13,354 nt of DNA from Methanocalculus sp. Lineage in GTDB: Archaea > Halobacteriota > Methanomicrobia > Methanomicrobiales > Methanocorpusculaceae. This document shows positions 1 to 7,159 of the stretch, one piece after another (position 1 is the stretch's first letter; every line of letters starts with the position of its first letter). Location: contig NZ_JAUSCG010000005.1 of NCBI RefSeq assembly GCF_030651615.1, forward strand, positions 1-13,354, written 5' to 3'. The notes under the pieces were generated by a model. The model had not been told where the DNA came from. It ran no database searches and saw only the letters and a program-made list of their open reading frames with translations. Both the position numbers and the translations under genes were made by a program.

Positions 1-337
1 CCCGTGTTGGTGCCTCAAGTTCATGGATGACCTCCTGTGCCCGTGCAAGGATTGATTCCTGCCCCTCCTGACTTAATTTTTGTACTAATTCCTTTTGCTT
101 GCGGAGATTTGGAGGTTGTTTTGGAAGAACCAGCGCTATACCCTCAATCTTTGAGAGGTTCATTGCAATCGCATCCGCTTCTTTTGCTTCAACTTTCTGA
201 AGGATGATTCTCCCCTGCTCATGACTCCGTGAAGCATCCTCCAGATGGATGGTTCCAGCCTGATAGAGGGTATCAACGATAGAATCAAGATCCTTTTTCG
301 AACCGATCACCTGAACCTTTACCATCCTCTGAAGCAT
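1..337 (-). CDS. ahaI: A1Ao (V-type) ATP synthase subunit I, N-terminal part
   Basis: Read on the minus strand from ATG at 337, this frame stays open for 112 codons and leaves the window, so only the N-terminal cytoplasmic part is seen. It begins MLQRMVKVQVIGSKKDLDSI and continues with an LYQAGTIHLED stretch, the usual opening of archaeal subunit I (subunit a), whose N-terminus carries a 'MLxxxxM..V.V.G..' beta strand followed by a helix. Charged heptad-like sequence follows (roughly residues 40-110), fitting the peripheral-stalk domain. The membrane domain with the proton/sodium half-channel would lie outside the window. The start follows the ahaH stop by three bases (TAA-GCG-ATG), so translation is probably coupled. 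An alternative start is the ATG at 325. Subunit I pairs with the E/H stalk and contacts the K rotor ring. Confidence 0.88.
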   Translation of the reverse strand, partial: MLQRMVKVQVIGSKKDLDSIVDTLYQAGTIHLEDASRSHEQGRIILQKVEAKEADAIAMNLSKIEGIALVLPKQPPNLRKQKELVQKLSQEGQESILARAQEVIHELEAPTR

Positions 338-340
338 CGC

Positions 341-664
341 TTACAACCCTGCCCCTACATGTTCGATGATTGTATCTACCGCTTTGGGTACGTTTTTCTC
401 ATATCGTTTCCGGATTGCGAGTTCCTCTTCTCTCCTCCAATCCCCGATGTCGGCAATCTCTTTGTTTATCACCTCAAATTCTATTTCATAGTAGGATCTG
501 CCTTCTTTCTCCCCCTCTCCAATACATCGCTCAATGATTGCTTCGGCCTCCTTTCGTGCCTCTTCTATCATTGCCGCAGCATCAGATCGTGCCTGCTCGA
601 TCTGGACATTCATCTCGAGTTCTTTCTTCCGGATTGCCTGCAATAGCGATTGTTCCGACACCAT
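341..664 (-). CDS. ahaH: A1Ao (V-type) ATP synthase subunit H
   Basis: A 107-residue, highly charged, almost entirely helical protein: residues about 8-50 are Glu/Lys/Ala-rich (KKELEMNVQIEQARSDAAA then EEARKEAEAIIE), the coiled-coil pattern of archaeal subunit H, which forms the peripheral stalk (stator) together with subunit E. Length agrees with the family (about 100-110 residues). The start ATG at 664 is preceded by GGTGAG four bases upstream, a strong archaeal ribosome binding site, and the GGTGA core overlaps the TGA stop of a candidate small ORF (668-793). It is followed directly by ahaI, matching the known order H-I-K-E-C-F-A-B-D of methanogen operons, so ahaH is the first classical gene of the operon. 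Confidence is high from length, composition and position together. Confidence 0.9.
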   Translation of the reverse strand: MVSEQSLLQAIRKKELEMNVQIEQARSDAAAMIEEARKEAEAIIERCIGEGEKEGRSYYEIEFEVINKEIADIGDWRREEELAIRKRYEKNVPKAVDTIIEHVGAGL

Positions 665-667
665 GTC

Positions 668-793
668 TCACCATTTATCATACAAGTCATGTGCATTCGA
701 CCAGACGGCTAGTAGAGTGCCGCAGATGACACTGCCGATCCAGCTGACCCAAGCCCCTCCAAACCCCCTATACAACCCTGCCCGTTTCACCAC
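668..793 (-). CDS. Candidate 41-residue single-span membrane peptide ahead of ahaH
   Basis: A frame of 41 codons starting at tandem GTG codons (793 and 790) and ending in TGA at 668-670, inside the GGTGA ribosome binding site of ahaH. Translation gives a basic N-terminus (VVKRAGLYR), a Gly-rich turn, a hydrophobic segment at about residues 14-31 (AWVSWIGSVICGTLLAVW) and a polar tail SNAHDLYDKW. Four of 41 residues are Trp. The positive-inside pattern and the stop/RBS overlap with ahaH suggest a real, translationally coupled small membrane protein, in a position reminiscent of the bacterial atpI/atpZ assembly genes ahead of ATP synthase. I do not recognise a family. Against it: no ATG, and no ribosome binding site at ideal spacing before the GTGs. 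A TTG at codon 7, 11 bases after a GGTGA, is an alternative start. Confidence 0.45.
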   Translation of the reverse strand: MVKRAGLYRGFGGAWVSWIGSVICGTLLAVWSNAHDLYDKW

Positions 794-841
794 TGAAAAC
801 CATATGCTGGCGGGTAGCTCTACACCCTCCTGAAGTCAGGG

Positions 842-856
842 CAGAACAGAGTTCTG
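842..856. repeat. Perfect 6-bp palindrome in the ATP synthase leader
   Basis: CAGAAC-AGA-GTTCTG is a perfect inverted repeat with a three-base centre. It lies between the AT-rich promoter near 940 and the small ORF at 793, so it could be a DNA operator or a short RNA hairpin in the 5' leader. A second, imperfect stem (CACCTCCA-TTTTC-TGGTGG, about 879-896) lies next to it. Confidence 0.5.
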
Positions 857-857
857 T

Positions 858-929
858 GGGTAATGTAACGTGATTGGCACCTCCATTTTCTGGTGGCACC
901 AGCCATCAGAAATTATGGGTGTAATGTAA
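858..929. repeat. Repeated GGGT(GT)AATGTAA boxes
   Basis: GGGTAATGTAA at 858-868 and GGGTGTAATGTAA at 917-929 are the same word apart from a two-base insertion, in direct orientation with centres about 60 bp apart. The second abuts the AT-rich promoter element of the ATP synthase operon (minus strand), which makes a regulator-binding role possible. The assignment to a regulator is inference. Confidence 0.4.
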
Positions 930-949
930 TATTTATATTTATATTTATC
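930..949 (-). promoter_or_regulatory. TATA-rich promoter region of the ATP synthase operon
   Basis: On the minus strand this reads as repeated ATAAATAT, a close match to the archaeal TATA box. Transcription would begin about 25 bases downstream (near 905-915), giving a leader of roughly 110 bases before the candidate small ORF and 240 before ahaH. The element is nearly symmetric and could also drive plus-strand transcription, but no plus-strand gene follows it. Confidence 0.5.
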
Positions 950-1136
950 TCACAATATTATTCAAAGGAGAGGTTATTGTCTTCCATTAGTCAGGTTCGA
1001 ATTGAACAACTCAGCCATTCGCACCAAAATTAGTTCAATTTACGAGTTTTTTCTATAAAATAGATATTTGGACTCAAACTAACGTGCGCGCGAATATTAG
1101 GGTTTTTAGGAGTTGTATCAGACTTGGATCAGTTTT
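950..1136. other. AT-rich intergenic region without a recognised gene
   Basis: No supported coding frame or RNA gene was found here. An 8-bp inverted repeat, AATTGAAC (1000-1007) and GTTCAATT (1033-1040), encloses 25 bases. A T6 tract at 1047-1052, an AT-rich word TATAAAATAGATATT (1054-1068) and an alternating GTGCGCGCG (1084-1092) are the other visible features. The region lies downstream of both minus-strand transcription from 1137-1475 and the promoter of the ATP synthase genes, so it probably holds the 3' end of the former. Confidence 0.4.
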
Positions 1137-1475
1137 TCAGGCATGTGTGGTTGTATGCCTGAATATCTCCCCGAGTAGATTCAGAGCCTCTTTCTTTGGG
1201 AGCGTTCCATTCTTCATGGAGTAGCCCATTCGAATGATCGACAAGATATCATTCAGTGTCAGTCGTGAGAAGGAATAGCTCTTCCAGGTCTCCCGATCGG
1301 TCTGTAACCAGAGTTCCTCAAGGATCAGGCGCAGTGACCCGAGATCCTCCTCAGATATGTCGCTCCACCTCCTTCCCTGTTCAGAGCGTATGATTGCTAT
1401 TGCCTCTTCGACGCTTCTCTGCTGCTTAAGCTGAAATACTCTCCGTCCAACCTCATCACGTTTCACATCCGGCAT
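1137..1475 (-). CDS. Hypothetical protein, 112 residues, no family recognised
   Basis: A minus-strand gene between the ATP synthase and ACDS operons. From the ATG at 1475 the product starts MPDVKRDEVGRRVFQLKQQR and appears to be an all-helical soluble protein with no signal peptide, membrane segment or Cys motif: a helix rich in Arg/Gln/Glu (residues 10-35), an acidic SDISEEDLGSL turn, a hydrophobic/Trp helix (about 50-65) and a C-terminal helix ending FRHTTTHA. The frame is open further upstream to a GTG at 1514, but that start adds a poorly coding MATLLYPCDTLPC stretch. The preferred ATG lies about 22-28 bases downstream of TTATAT on the same strand, which fits leaderless transcription. Even codon use and 112 clean codons favour a real gene. 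No function is proposed; the 22-residue 'EEAIAIIRSEQG' helix and following segments gave me no match. Confidence 0.6.
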   Translation of the reverse strand: MPDVKRDEVGRRVFQLKQQRSVEEAIAIIRSEQGRRWSDISEEDLGSLRLILEELWLQTDRETWKSYSFSRLTLNDILSIIRMGYSMKNGTLPKKEALNLLGEIFRHTTTHA

Positions 1476-1496
1476 GCATGGTAGTGTATCACACGG

Positions 1497-1503
1497 ATAT
1501 AAG
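1497..1503 (-). promoter_or_regulatory. TATA-like box for the hypothetical gene (possible leaderless start)
   Basis: CTTATAT read on the minus strand, 22-28 bases before the ATG at 1475. Archaeal transcription normally starts about 25 bases after the TATA box, so the transcript may begin at or next to the start codon. This agrees with the absence of a ribosome binding site before that ATG. Confidence 0.4.
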
Positions 1504-1550
1504 AGCGTTGCCACTATCCGAATAACCAGCTCTACTAACTATCTATCATG

Positions 1551-1588
1551 ACAGGTTCAGGCCATGCCTGTGTCTGGCAATTTTAAAA
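1551..1588 (+). promoter_or_regulatory. Promoter region of the cdh operon with palindromic element
   Basis: TTTTAAAA at 1581-1588 is the best TATA-like box upstream of cdhA and would place the transcription start near 1610, giving a leader of about 70 bases before the ATG at 1680. Immediately upstream is CAGG-CCATG-CCTG (1558-1570), a perfect 4-bp inverted repeat, with an overlapping ACAGG (1551-1555)/CCTGT (1567-1571) pair. An element just upstream of the TATA/BRE is where archaeal activators or repressors commonly bind. The regulator is unknown. Confidence 0.45.
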
Positions 1589-1679
1589 GAAATAACACCC
1601 CTCTTGAGAAGTGCTGATGCGATACTCTTATGCTTGTGCTCAACTACCCACTGCTGATCATAGCAGGGTGTGGTATACT

Positions 1680-4025
1680 ATGGGCACGAGGGATATCAGT
1701 ATCAGAATCAAGGAGATAGAAACCGAGATTGGTCAGATCAAGGATATCAGGTTTTCCGTTGGCCGACTCGCTCAGGAGACATGGGATGAACCGCAGGGGC
1801 CAACTCCATTCCCGTCGATTACAGCACTTCGTGACTGGGACCTGACTCTCCTGAAGCGGTACAAACCATTTTATCTCCCTTTCTGCGATCTCTGCTGCCT
1901 TTGTACATTTGGTAAGTGTGACCTTACCGGAGACAAAAAGGGTGCATGCGGCATCACCATGCCTGCCCAACAGTCGCGGATAGTCCTCCTCGCCGCCTGT
2001 ATTGGGGCTGCCACCCATACAAGCCATGCCCGTGAGCTGGTCACCCATCTCATTACCGAGTTTGGAGAGGATGAACGGCTCGATCCCGGTGGCCTGAATA
2101 TTAAGGTTGAGGCACCGATCACCCGACTCGTCTGCGGAGTTAAACCTGAGACACTTGGCGACCTTGAACAGGTACTCGATTATGCAGAACAGCAGATCAC
2201 ATCGCTCCTTGCCTGTACCCATACCGGACAGGAGGGAAACCCGCTCGACCTGGAATCCAAAGTGTTCCATACCGGAATGATCGACCATCTCTCAATGGAG
2301 GTGGCAGATATTGCACAGGTCTCTGCATACCATCTGCCAAAAGCCGATCCTGACGCTCCCCTGATCGATATCGGGTTTGGAACAGTCGACACCACCAAGC
2401 CGGTGATATTGGTTATCGGGCATAATGTCCCCCCGGCTGTTGAGATCATGGATTATATGCAGGAAAATGATCTGGTTGGTACCATCGAAGTAACCGGTAT
2501 CTGCTGCACCGGGATTGATATGACCCGCTACTCCCAAAAAGCGAAGATTATCGGCCCCATCTCCTGGCAAATCCGGTACGTCAGAAGTGGAATCCCCGAT
2601 ATCATCGTTGTTGACGAGCAGTGTATCAGAACAGATATCTTAGACGAGGCACGTGCACTCCAGATCCCGGTGATCGCAACAAGCGAGAAGAACTGCCTCG
2701 GTCTCCCAAACCGTACAGGAGACCGGTCAGATGCAATCATCGATGACTTAGTTAGCGGCAGGACTGACGGGGCTTTTATCCTTAATCCAGAAATGGTCGG
2801 AGAGATTGCTGTCAGGACAGCGATGCGGATGAGACCAAAACATAAGAAGAAGAAAGGGAGCATCCTCTCTCCTGATGAGGCGATCGAAGAGGCAAAAAGA
2901 TGCACTCAATGCAGGGAATGCCGGCGAGCCTGCCCAAACGACCTGCATATTTCCGATGCCATGAGAGCCTTCGGGCGTAATGATCCCACAATGCTTGCTG
3001 AGATATACGATGCCTGTGTCGGGTGCATCAAGTGCGAGCAGGCATGCACCCAGGATATCCCGATCCACTCCCTCATAATCATTGCCGCCGGAGAAAAACT
3101 CAAAAACGAAGCATTCAGGCTCCGGGCCGGGCGGGGTGCAATCCAGGACATCGAAATAAGACAGGTCGGAGGACCAATCGTCCTTGGCGAGATACCCGGG
3201 ATCGTTGCATTCGTCGGCTGTGCGAACTATCCGGGTGGCGGCCATGAACTTGCAGAGATGGCGATAGAATTTGCAAACAGGCGCTTCATCATCTGCACCT
3301 CCGGGTGTGCCGCGATGACCATCGGCATGTACCGGGACGAGGATGGACGCTCACCATACGAGATATATCCTGGAAATTTTGAGGCAGGAGGTATGGTAAA
3401 TGTCGGTTCATGTGTCTCTAACGCCCATATATCCGGTGCCGCAGTCAAGATCGCAAGCATCTTCGCACGCAGAAACCTCCGTGGGAATTATGAGGAGATC
3501 GCAGACTATGTTTACAACCGTGTCGGAGCAGTTGGGGTGGCATGGGGAGCAATGTCACAGAAAGCAGCTTCAATTGCAGCCGGATTCTGGAGGCTCGGTA
3601 TCCCGGTCATCGTCGGGCCACACGGCACCAAGTACCGGCGTATGCTCCTTGGCAGGTCCGATCATGATGATGACTGGTATGTCAACGATGCAAGGACCGG
3701 TGAACAGGTTTATGTGGGGCCTGTCCCTGAGCACCTCTTTATCGCTGTTGAGACGAAGGAGGAGGCGATGGTGATGATCGCAAAACTCTCCATGCGACCA
3801 AATGACACCTCCCGGGGACGGGCACTGAAACTGACGCATTATATTGACCTCCACCGCCGCCTTCTCGGATCGATGCCGACTGATATCCACCGGTTCGTCA
3901 GGTTGGAGGCCGACATCCCGATTACGATGAAAGAGGATATCGTCGCTATACTGAAAGAAAAAGACTGGAGAGAGACGGTGATCCCCGATCCCACCCTGAT
4001 TCAGAAGAAGGAGGGATCATCATGA
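1680..4025 (+). CDS. cdhA: ACDS complex alpha subunit, nickel-iron CO dehydrogenase (CdhA)
   Basis: Catalytic CO dehydrogenase subunit of archaeal acetyl-CoA decarbonylase/synthase; it interconverts CO2 and CO, feeding or taking CO from CdhC. From the chosen start it has 781 residues, close to the family's roughly 780-810. The N-terminal Cys cluster for the B/D iron-sulfur centres is visible (C69, C72, C73, C75, C80, C90, in CDLCCLCTFGKCDL...ACG). Two ferredoxin motifs specific to archaeal CdhA follow: C408-x2-C-x2-C-x3-CP and C446-x2-C-x2-C-x3-C. C-cluster segments are GCANYPGGGHE (C514), TSGCAA (C543) and NVGSCVSNAH (C578). The start at 1680 is chosen because MGTRDISIRIKEIE matches the family's N-terminal extent and GGGTG lies nine bases upstream. 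The frame is also open to GTG 1611 and ATG 1617, about 23 residues earlier. The stop overlaps the cdhB start (ATGA). Confidence 0.95.
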   Translation: MGTRDISIRIKEIETEIGQIKDIRFSVGRLAQETWDEPQGPTPFPSITALRDWDLTLLKRYKPFYLPFCDLCCLCTFGKCDLTGDKKGACGITMPAQQSRIVLLAACIGAATHTSHARELVTHLITEFGEDERLDPGGLNIKVEAPITRLVCGVKPETLGDLEQVLDYAEQQITSLLACTHTGQEGNPLDLESKVFHTGMIDHLSMEVADIAQVSAYHLPKADPDAPLIDIGFGTVDTTKPVILVIGHNVPPAVEIMDYMQENDLVGTIEVTGICCTGIDMTRYSQKAKIIGPISWQIRYVRSGIPDIIVVDEQCIRTDILDEARALQIPVIATSEKNCLGLPNRTGDRSDAIIDDLVSGRTDGAFILNPEMVGEIAVRTAMRMRPKHKKKKGSILSPDEAIEEAKRCTQCRECRRACPNDLHISDAMRAFGRNDPTMLAEIYDACVGCIKCEQACTQDIPIHSLIIIAAGEKLKNEAFRLRAGRGAIQDIEIRQVGGPIVLGEIPGIVAFVGCANYPGGGHELAEMAIEFANRRFIICTSGCAAMTIGMYRDEDGRSPYEIYPGNFEAGGMVNVGSCVSNAHISGAAVKIASIFARRNLRGNYEEIADYVYNRVGAVGVAWGAMSQKAASIAAGFWRLGIPVIVGPHGTKYRRMLLGRSDHDDDWYVNDARTGEQVYVGPVPEHLFIAVETKEEAMVMIAKLSMRPNDTSRGRALKLTHYIDLHRRLLGSMPTDIHRFVRLEADIPITMKEDIVAILKEKDWRETVIPDPTLIQKKEGSS

Positions 4026-4558
4026 GTCAGGATGCCTGGCTGACCGCTGAGGTGGCAGGCCCGAAGAAGGCTTCCCTGATAACCAAACCCGAGATCGCAG
4101 ATGCAATGATCAGGCGGGCAAAACGGCCGATCTTCATTGTAGGAAGCATTGCAGCGGAGATCGATCTTGAAGAGAAGAAACTCATCGATTATATCATTCT
4201 CATGGCGAGAAGGTGCAGTATTCAGGTGGTTGCAACCGCCAATACAAACAGTGAGTTCCTGAAACGGAATTTCACCCCTGACGCGGTGATGCCGGCTGTG
4301 GATATCGGAAACCGGCTCACTGATCCCACATGGCAGGGAGTCGACGGGAAAGGGCCGCATGACCTTGCCATCTTCGTCGGACTCCCCTACCAGATGGCAT
4401 GGACGATCCTCTCCGGGCTGAAGAATTTTGCTCCTAACCTGAAGACGATAAGCCTGGACAATGTCTATCAGCCGAATGCGAGGTGGTCATTCTCGAATAT
4501 CTCGGTTAAAAACTGGATCATGAACCTTGAGGCGATCCTCGGAAATAGGGAGGCTTGA
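4022..4558 (+). CDS. cdhB: ACDS complex epsilon subunit (CdhB)
   Basis: A 178-residue protein of the CdhB family, the small partner that forms the alpha2-epsilon2 component with CdhA. The family has a Rossmann-like DHS/FAD-binding fold, seen here as alternating strands and helices (RPIFIVGSIAAEIDLEEKKL, then CSIQVVATANTNSEF, then HDLAIFVGLPYQMAWTIL). The epsilon subunit has no metal-binding Cys motif, as expected; a role in electron transfer to FAD has been suggested for the family but is not shown by the sequence. The ATG overlaps the last codons of cdhA (ATGA), with GGAGGG seven bases upstream, so the two are translationally coupled. The C-terminus ends LEAILGNREA and the next gene begins three bases after the stop. 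Confidence 0.93.
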   Translation: MSQDAWLTAEVAGPKKASLITKPEIADAMIRRAKRPIFIVGSIAAEIDLEEKKLIDYIILMARRCSIQVVATANTNSEFLKRNFTPDAVMPAVDIGNRLTDPTWQGVDGKGPHDLAIFVGLPYQMAWTILSGLKNFAPNLKTISLDNVYQPNARWSFSNISVKNWIMNLEAILGNREA

Positions 4559-4561
4559 AGA

Positions 4562-5938
4562 ATGTTCGAAGACATTCCTGTCGATGTCGGGCTTGTCCAT
4601 GAGGGTGAGCGGATCCGAAAGAGCGATATGCAGGTTGAACTCGGCGGGCCGAAGGTGAGTGAGAAATTCGAGCTCGTCAGACTGAAGCCTGAAGAGGAGA
4701 TAGATCCGGGAGCAATTCATATCATCGGCCCGGATCTGAGTGAGCTGAAAGAGGGGAAAAGCCATCCGTTTGGGATACTGATCGAGATAGCAGGCCCTGA
4801 GATTGAAGAGAACCTGGAAGGGGTGATCGAGCGGCGTATCCATGAGTACTGCAACTATATCGAGGGGTTCATGCACCTCAACCAACGCTACGATATCTGG
4901 ATTCGACTCTCAAAGAAGTCATTTAAAAAAGGTCTCACGTCATTTCGCATGATCGGAGAGGTGATGCAGGAACTCTTCAGAAACGAACTTCCGATTATCA
5001 GGGCAATTGAGATCACCTTCATCACCGATCAGGAGCAGATCAGGGACTATTATACTCAGGCACTTGCCATCTATGAAGCCCGCGATGCACGGGCACGCGG
5101 CCTTACCGACGAAGATGTGGATGTCTTCTATGGCTGTGCACTCTGCCAGTCTTTTGCACCGACCCATGTATGTGTCGTAACACCACAACGGTATGCAAAC
5201 TGCGGTGCGATCAGCTGGTTTGACGGACGTGCAGCTGCCAGAATTGATCCCAAAGGTCCGATCTTTCCGATCGATAAGGGCGAGTGCCTTGATCCAAGAA
5301 TGGGGGAGTATACCGGTGTCAACGAGAGTGCTAAAAAGCGATCAATGGGTGAGGTCGAACGGATCTATCTGTACTCAGGCTTTGGATATCCGCATACTTC
5401 GTGCGGATGTTTCGAGGGGATCGCCTTCTATATCCCTGAAGTTGAGGGATACGGTATCGTCCACCGGGGTTTTCGCGATCTCTCAGTAAACGGCCTTCCC
5501 TTCTCAACGATGGCCGATTCTACTGCAGGGGGTCGTCAGATTGATGGATTCCATGGGATCTCGATCGAGTATATGCGATCCAGGAAGTTCCTCCAGGCTG
5601 ATGGCGGATATGAAGCAGTCGTCTGGATGCCTGATGAGATTAAGGCGCGGCTCTCTGAATATATACCAGAATCTGTGTATGGTGCGATTGCAACCGAGAA
5701 GGATGCAACAACAATTGATGAGCTGAAAGAGTTTCTAAAAACACAGAACCACCCGGTTGTGGGACGCTGGGTGGAGATGAGTGAAGAGACGAATGAGACA
5801 GCAGTCTTCACAGCAGGTGAGATCCCAATAACAACCGGAGGGTTTCGGATCATCCTCAAAAACGCCCGGATTTACGCAGATAAGGTGATCATCCAACCCG
5901 TACAGCCAAAAAAACCAGGTCGGGGGGAGATGCAATGA
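4562..5938 (+). CDS. cdhC: ACDS complex beta subunit, acetyl-CoA synthase (CdhC)
   Basis: Acetyl-CoA synthase/decarbonylase subunit carrying the A-cluster (a [4Fe-4S] centre bridged to a dinickel site), where methyl, CO and CoA are joined or separated. The protein has 458 residues, the short archaeal form lacking the N-terminal CODH-binding domain of bacterial AcsB. A-cluster ligands are visible: C192-A-L-C195 in the YGCALCQSFAPTHVC segment, and C281-G-C283 in TSCGCFEGIAFYIPEVEGYG, where C-G-C supplies the distal-nickel square-planar site. The fourth Cys is likely the one in RYANCGAISWFDG. A helical N-terminal part (about residues 1-185) precedes the catalytic region; the C-terminus ends KKPGRGEMQ. 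It begins three bases after cdhB and its stop overlaps the cdhD start (ATGA). Confidence 0.95.
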   Translation: MFEDIPVDVGLVHEGERIRKSDMQVELGGPKVSEKFELVRLKPEEEIDPGAIHIIGPDLSELKEGKSHPFGILIEIAGPEIEENLEGVIERRIHEYCNYIEGFMHLNQRYDIWIRLSKKSFKKGLTSFRMIGEVMQELFRNELPIIRAIEITFITDQEQIRDYYTQALAIYEARDARARGLTDEDVDVFYGCALCQSFAPTHVCVVTPQRYANCGAISWFDGRAAARIDPKGPIFPIDKGECLDPRMGEYTGVNESAKKRSMGEVERIYLYSGFGYPHTSCGCFEGIAFYIPEVEGYGIVHRGFRDLSVNGLPFSTMADSTAGGRQIDGFHGISIEYMRSRKFLQADGGYEAVVWMPDEIKARLSEYIPESVYGAIATEKDATTIDELKEFLKTQNHPVVGRWVEMSEETNETAVFTAGEIPITTGGFRIILKNARIYADKVIIQPVQPKKPGRGEMQ

Positions 5939-7146
5939 CCCAAAAACCGAAAAATTCTGCAGATACTCTTCTCGGACAGCGCCTGCTTTCACTCCTCTCA
6001 GGCGTCGAGCAGGTTGAGTTTGAGAATTTCAAGATGGAGATTGGAGATCTCGAGCTCTTTATTCCAATTGGTATTGGAGGGGCACCGGGAATTTCCCTCC
6101 CCGAACCACCGGCACGACCAAACTCATTGATCCGGGAGGAGTTCAATCCCCCACCTGAGCGGTATCCCGGTACAATACGTGAGGTGACACTCGGAGCCAC
6201 CAAAAAAGATGGGGGCAGCAGAGGGAGTACCGTCACCATCGGCGGATCAACAACACCTGCATTCTCCCACCCTGCGACTCCTCCGGTGAACCGGACTGCT
6301 ATTGCGATGGATGTCTTTGATATGGATATCTCCCTTCCAAAAGCGTTGAAAGCAGCTGTTCTCGATGTGGTCAACGATCCGGCTGAATGGGCGAGGATGA
6401 ATGTCGAGCAGTTCGGTGCCGATCTGGTGACTGTGCATCTGATGAGTACTGATCCCCTGATCAAAGACCGTTCACCAGAAGATGCGGCAAATACCGTCGA
6501 AGAGGTACTTCAGGCAGTTGACGTCCCGCTGATCATAGGAGGGTGCGGGGATCCGAAGAAGGATGCCGCAGTCTTTACTGAGGTTGCAGAACGGGCATGC
6601 GGCGAGCGGCTGCTGCTCAACTCGGTCACGCTTGATATGGCGGAGGCAAAAACCCTCGAGGGGGTTGCAACTGCGGCACGGGATAATGGCCATGTACTCC
6701 TTGCCTTCACCGGCCTTGAACTGAACAGCGCAAAGGAGCTGAACCGGCGGTTGTATGAGTATCTTCCTCCGGAGGAGATCGTCATGGACCTCACGACGGT
6801 CGCTCTCGGATACGGGCTTGAATATTCTTTCACCATCCACGAGCGTGCCCGCTACGCAGCCCTGATGGGAGATGCCGAACTCCAGCACCCGACCATCTCA
6901 GCATCCACGAATGCATGGGCAGCGAGGGAGGCGTGGCTGAACATGGAGCCGATCTATGGACCCCGCGAGATCCGTGGGCCGGTCTGGGAGACGGTCAACG
7001 CACTTACCCTCCTCCTTGCCGGCGTGGACATATTCATGATGATGCATCCCGCGGCCGTCAGAACGATGCAGGATCTGAGATCATGGTTGATGCAACAGGA
7101 CACCATTGTGCCACAGATACCTGATTGGGTGAGAACGAGATGTTAG
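5935..7146 (+). CDS. cdhD: ACDS complex delta subunit, corrinoid Fe-S protein small subunit (CdhD)
   Basis: Small subunit of the corrinoid iron-sulfur protein, which with CdhE carries the methyl group between tetrahydropterin and the A-cluster. 403 residues, typical for archaeal CdhD. Residues 1-120 form the family's N-terminal domain with Pro-rich linker (SLPEPPARPNSLIREEFNPP). From about 120 on, a TIM-barrel pattern of strand/helix repeats is visible: AIAMDVFDMDISLPKAL, VEQFGADLVTVHLMSTDP, VDVPLIIGGCGDPKKDA, LLLNSVTLDMAEAK, and the C-terminal IFMMMHPAAVRTM. No iron-sulfur motif is expected and none is seen. The start overlaps the cdhC stop, with a GGGGGAG ribosome binding site within the cdhC C-terminus; cdhE follows after 13 bases. 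Confidence 0.94.
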   Translation: MTQKPKNSADTLLGQRLLSLLSGVEQVEFENFKMEIGDLELFIPIGIGGAPGISLPEPPARPNSLIREEFNPPPERYPGTIREVTLGATKKDGGSRGSTVTIGGSTTPAFSHPATPPVNRTAIAMDVFDMDISLPKALKAAVLDVVNDPAEWARMNVEQFGADLVTVHLMSTDPLIKDRSPEDAANTVEEVLQAVDVPLIIGGCGDPKKDAAVFTEVAERACGERLLLNSVTLDMAEAKTLEGVATAARDNGHVLLAFTGLELNSAKELNRRLYEYLPPEEIVMDLTTVALGYGLEYSFTIHERARYAALMGDAELQHPTISASTNAWAAREAWLNMEPIYGPREIRGPVWETVNALTLLLAGVDIFMMMHPAAVRTMQDLRSWLMQQDTIVPQIPDWVRTRC

Positions 7147-7159
7147 GAGGGGTGTAGAT

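Noticed and set aside
245..833. Plus-strand open frames opposite ahaI/ahaH (245-646, 534-833, 538-729).
   Set aside because: They lie antisense to a clearly recognised coiled-coil gene, have Cys/Ser/Leu-rich composition without family resemblance, and no plausible ribosome binding site.
991..1010. GGTTCGAATTG resembling a tRNA T-loop.
   Set aside because: The flanking bases do not form a T-stem and no acceptor, D or anticodon arm can be drawn upstream. It is at most a chance match or an old remnant.
1611..1679. Upstream GTG/ATG starts for cdhA.
   Set aside because: The extra 23 residues (with two Cys and a Trp) do not resemble the family N-terminus, and the ATG at 1680 has the better spacing to a GGGTG site. 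Kept only as an alternative.
3120..3725. Depletion of GGNCC, the TdeIII-type recognition site, in the window.
   Set aside because: Several GGGCC/GGACC sites are visible within cdhA alone (for example near 3124, 3171, 3617, 3691 and 3717), so no avoidance is seen.
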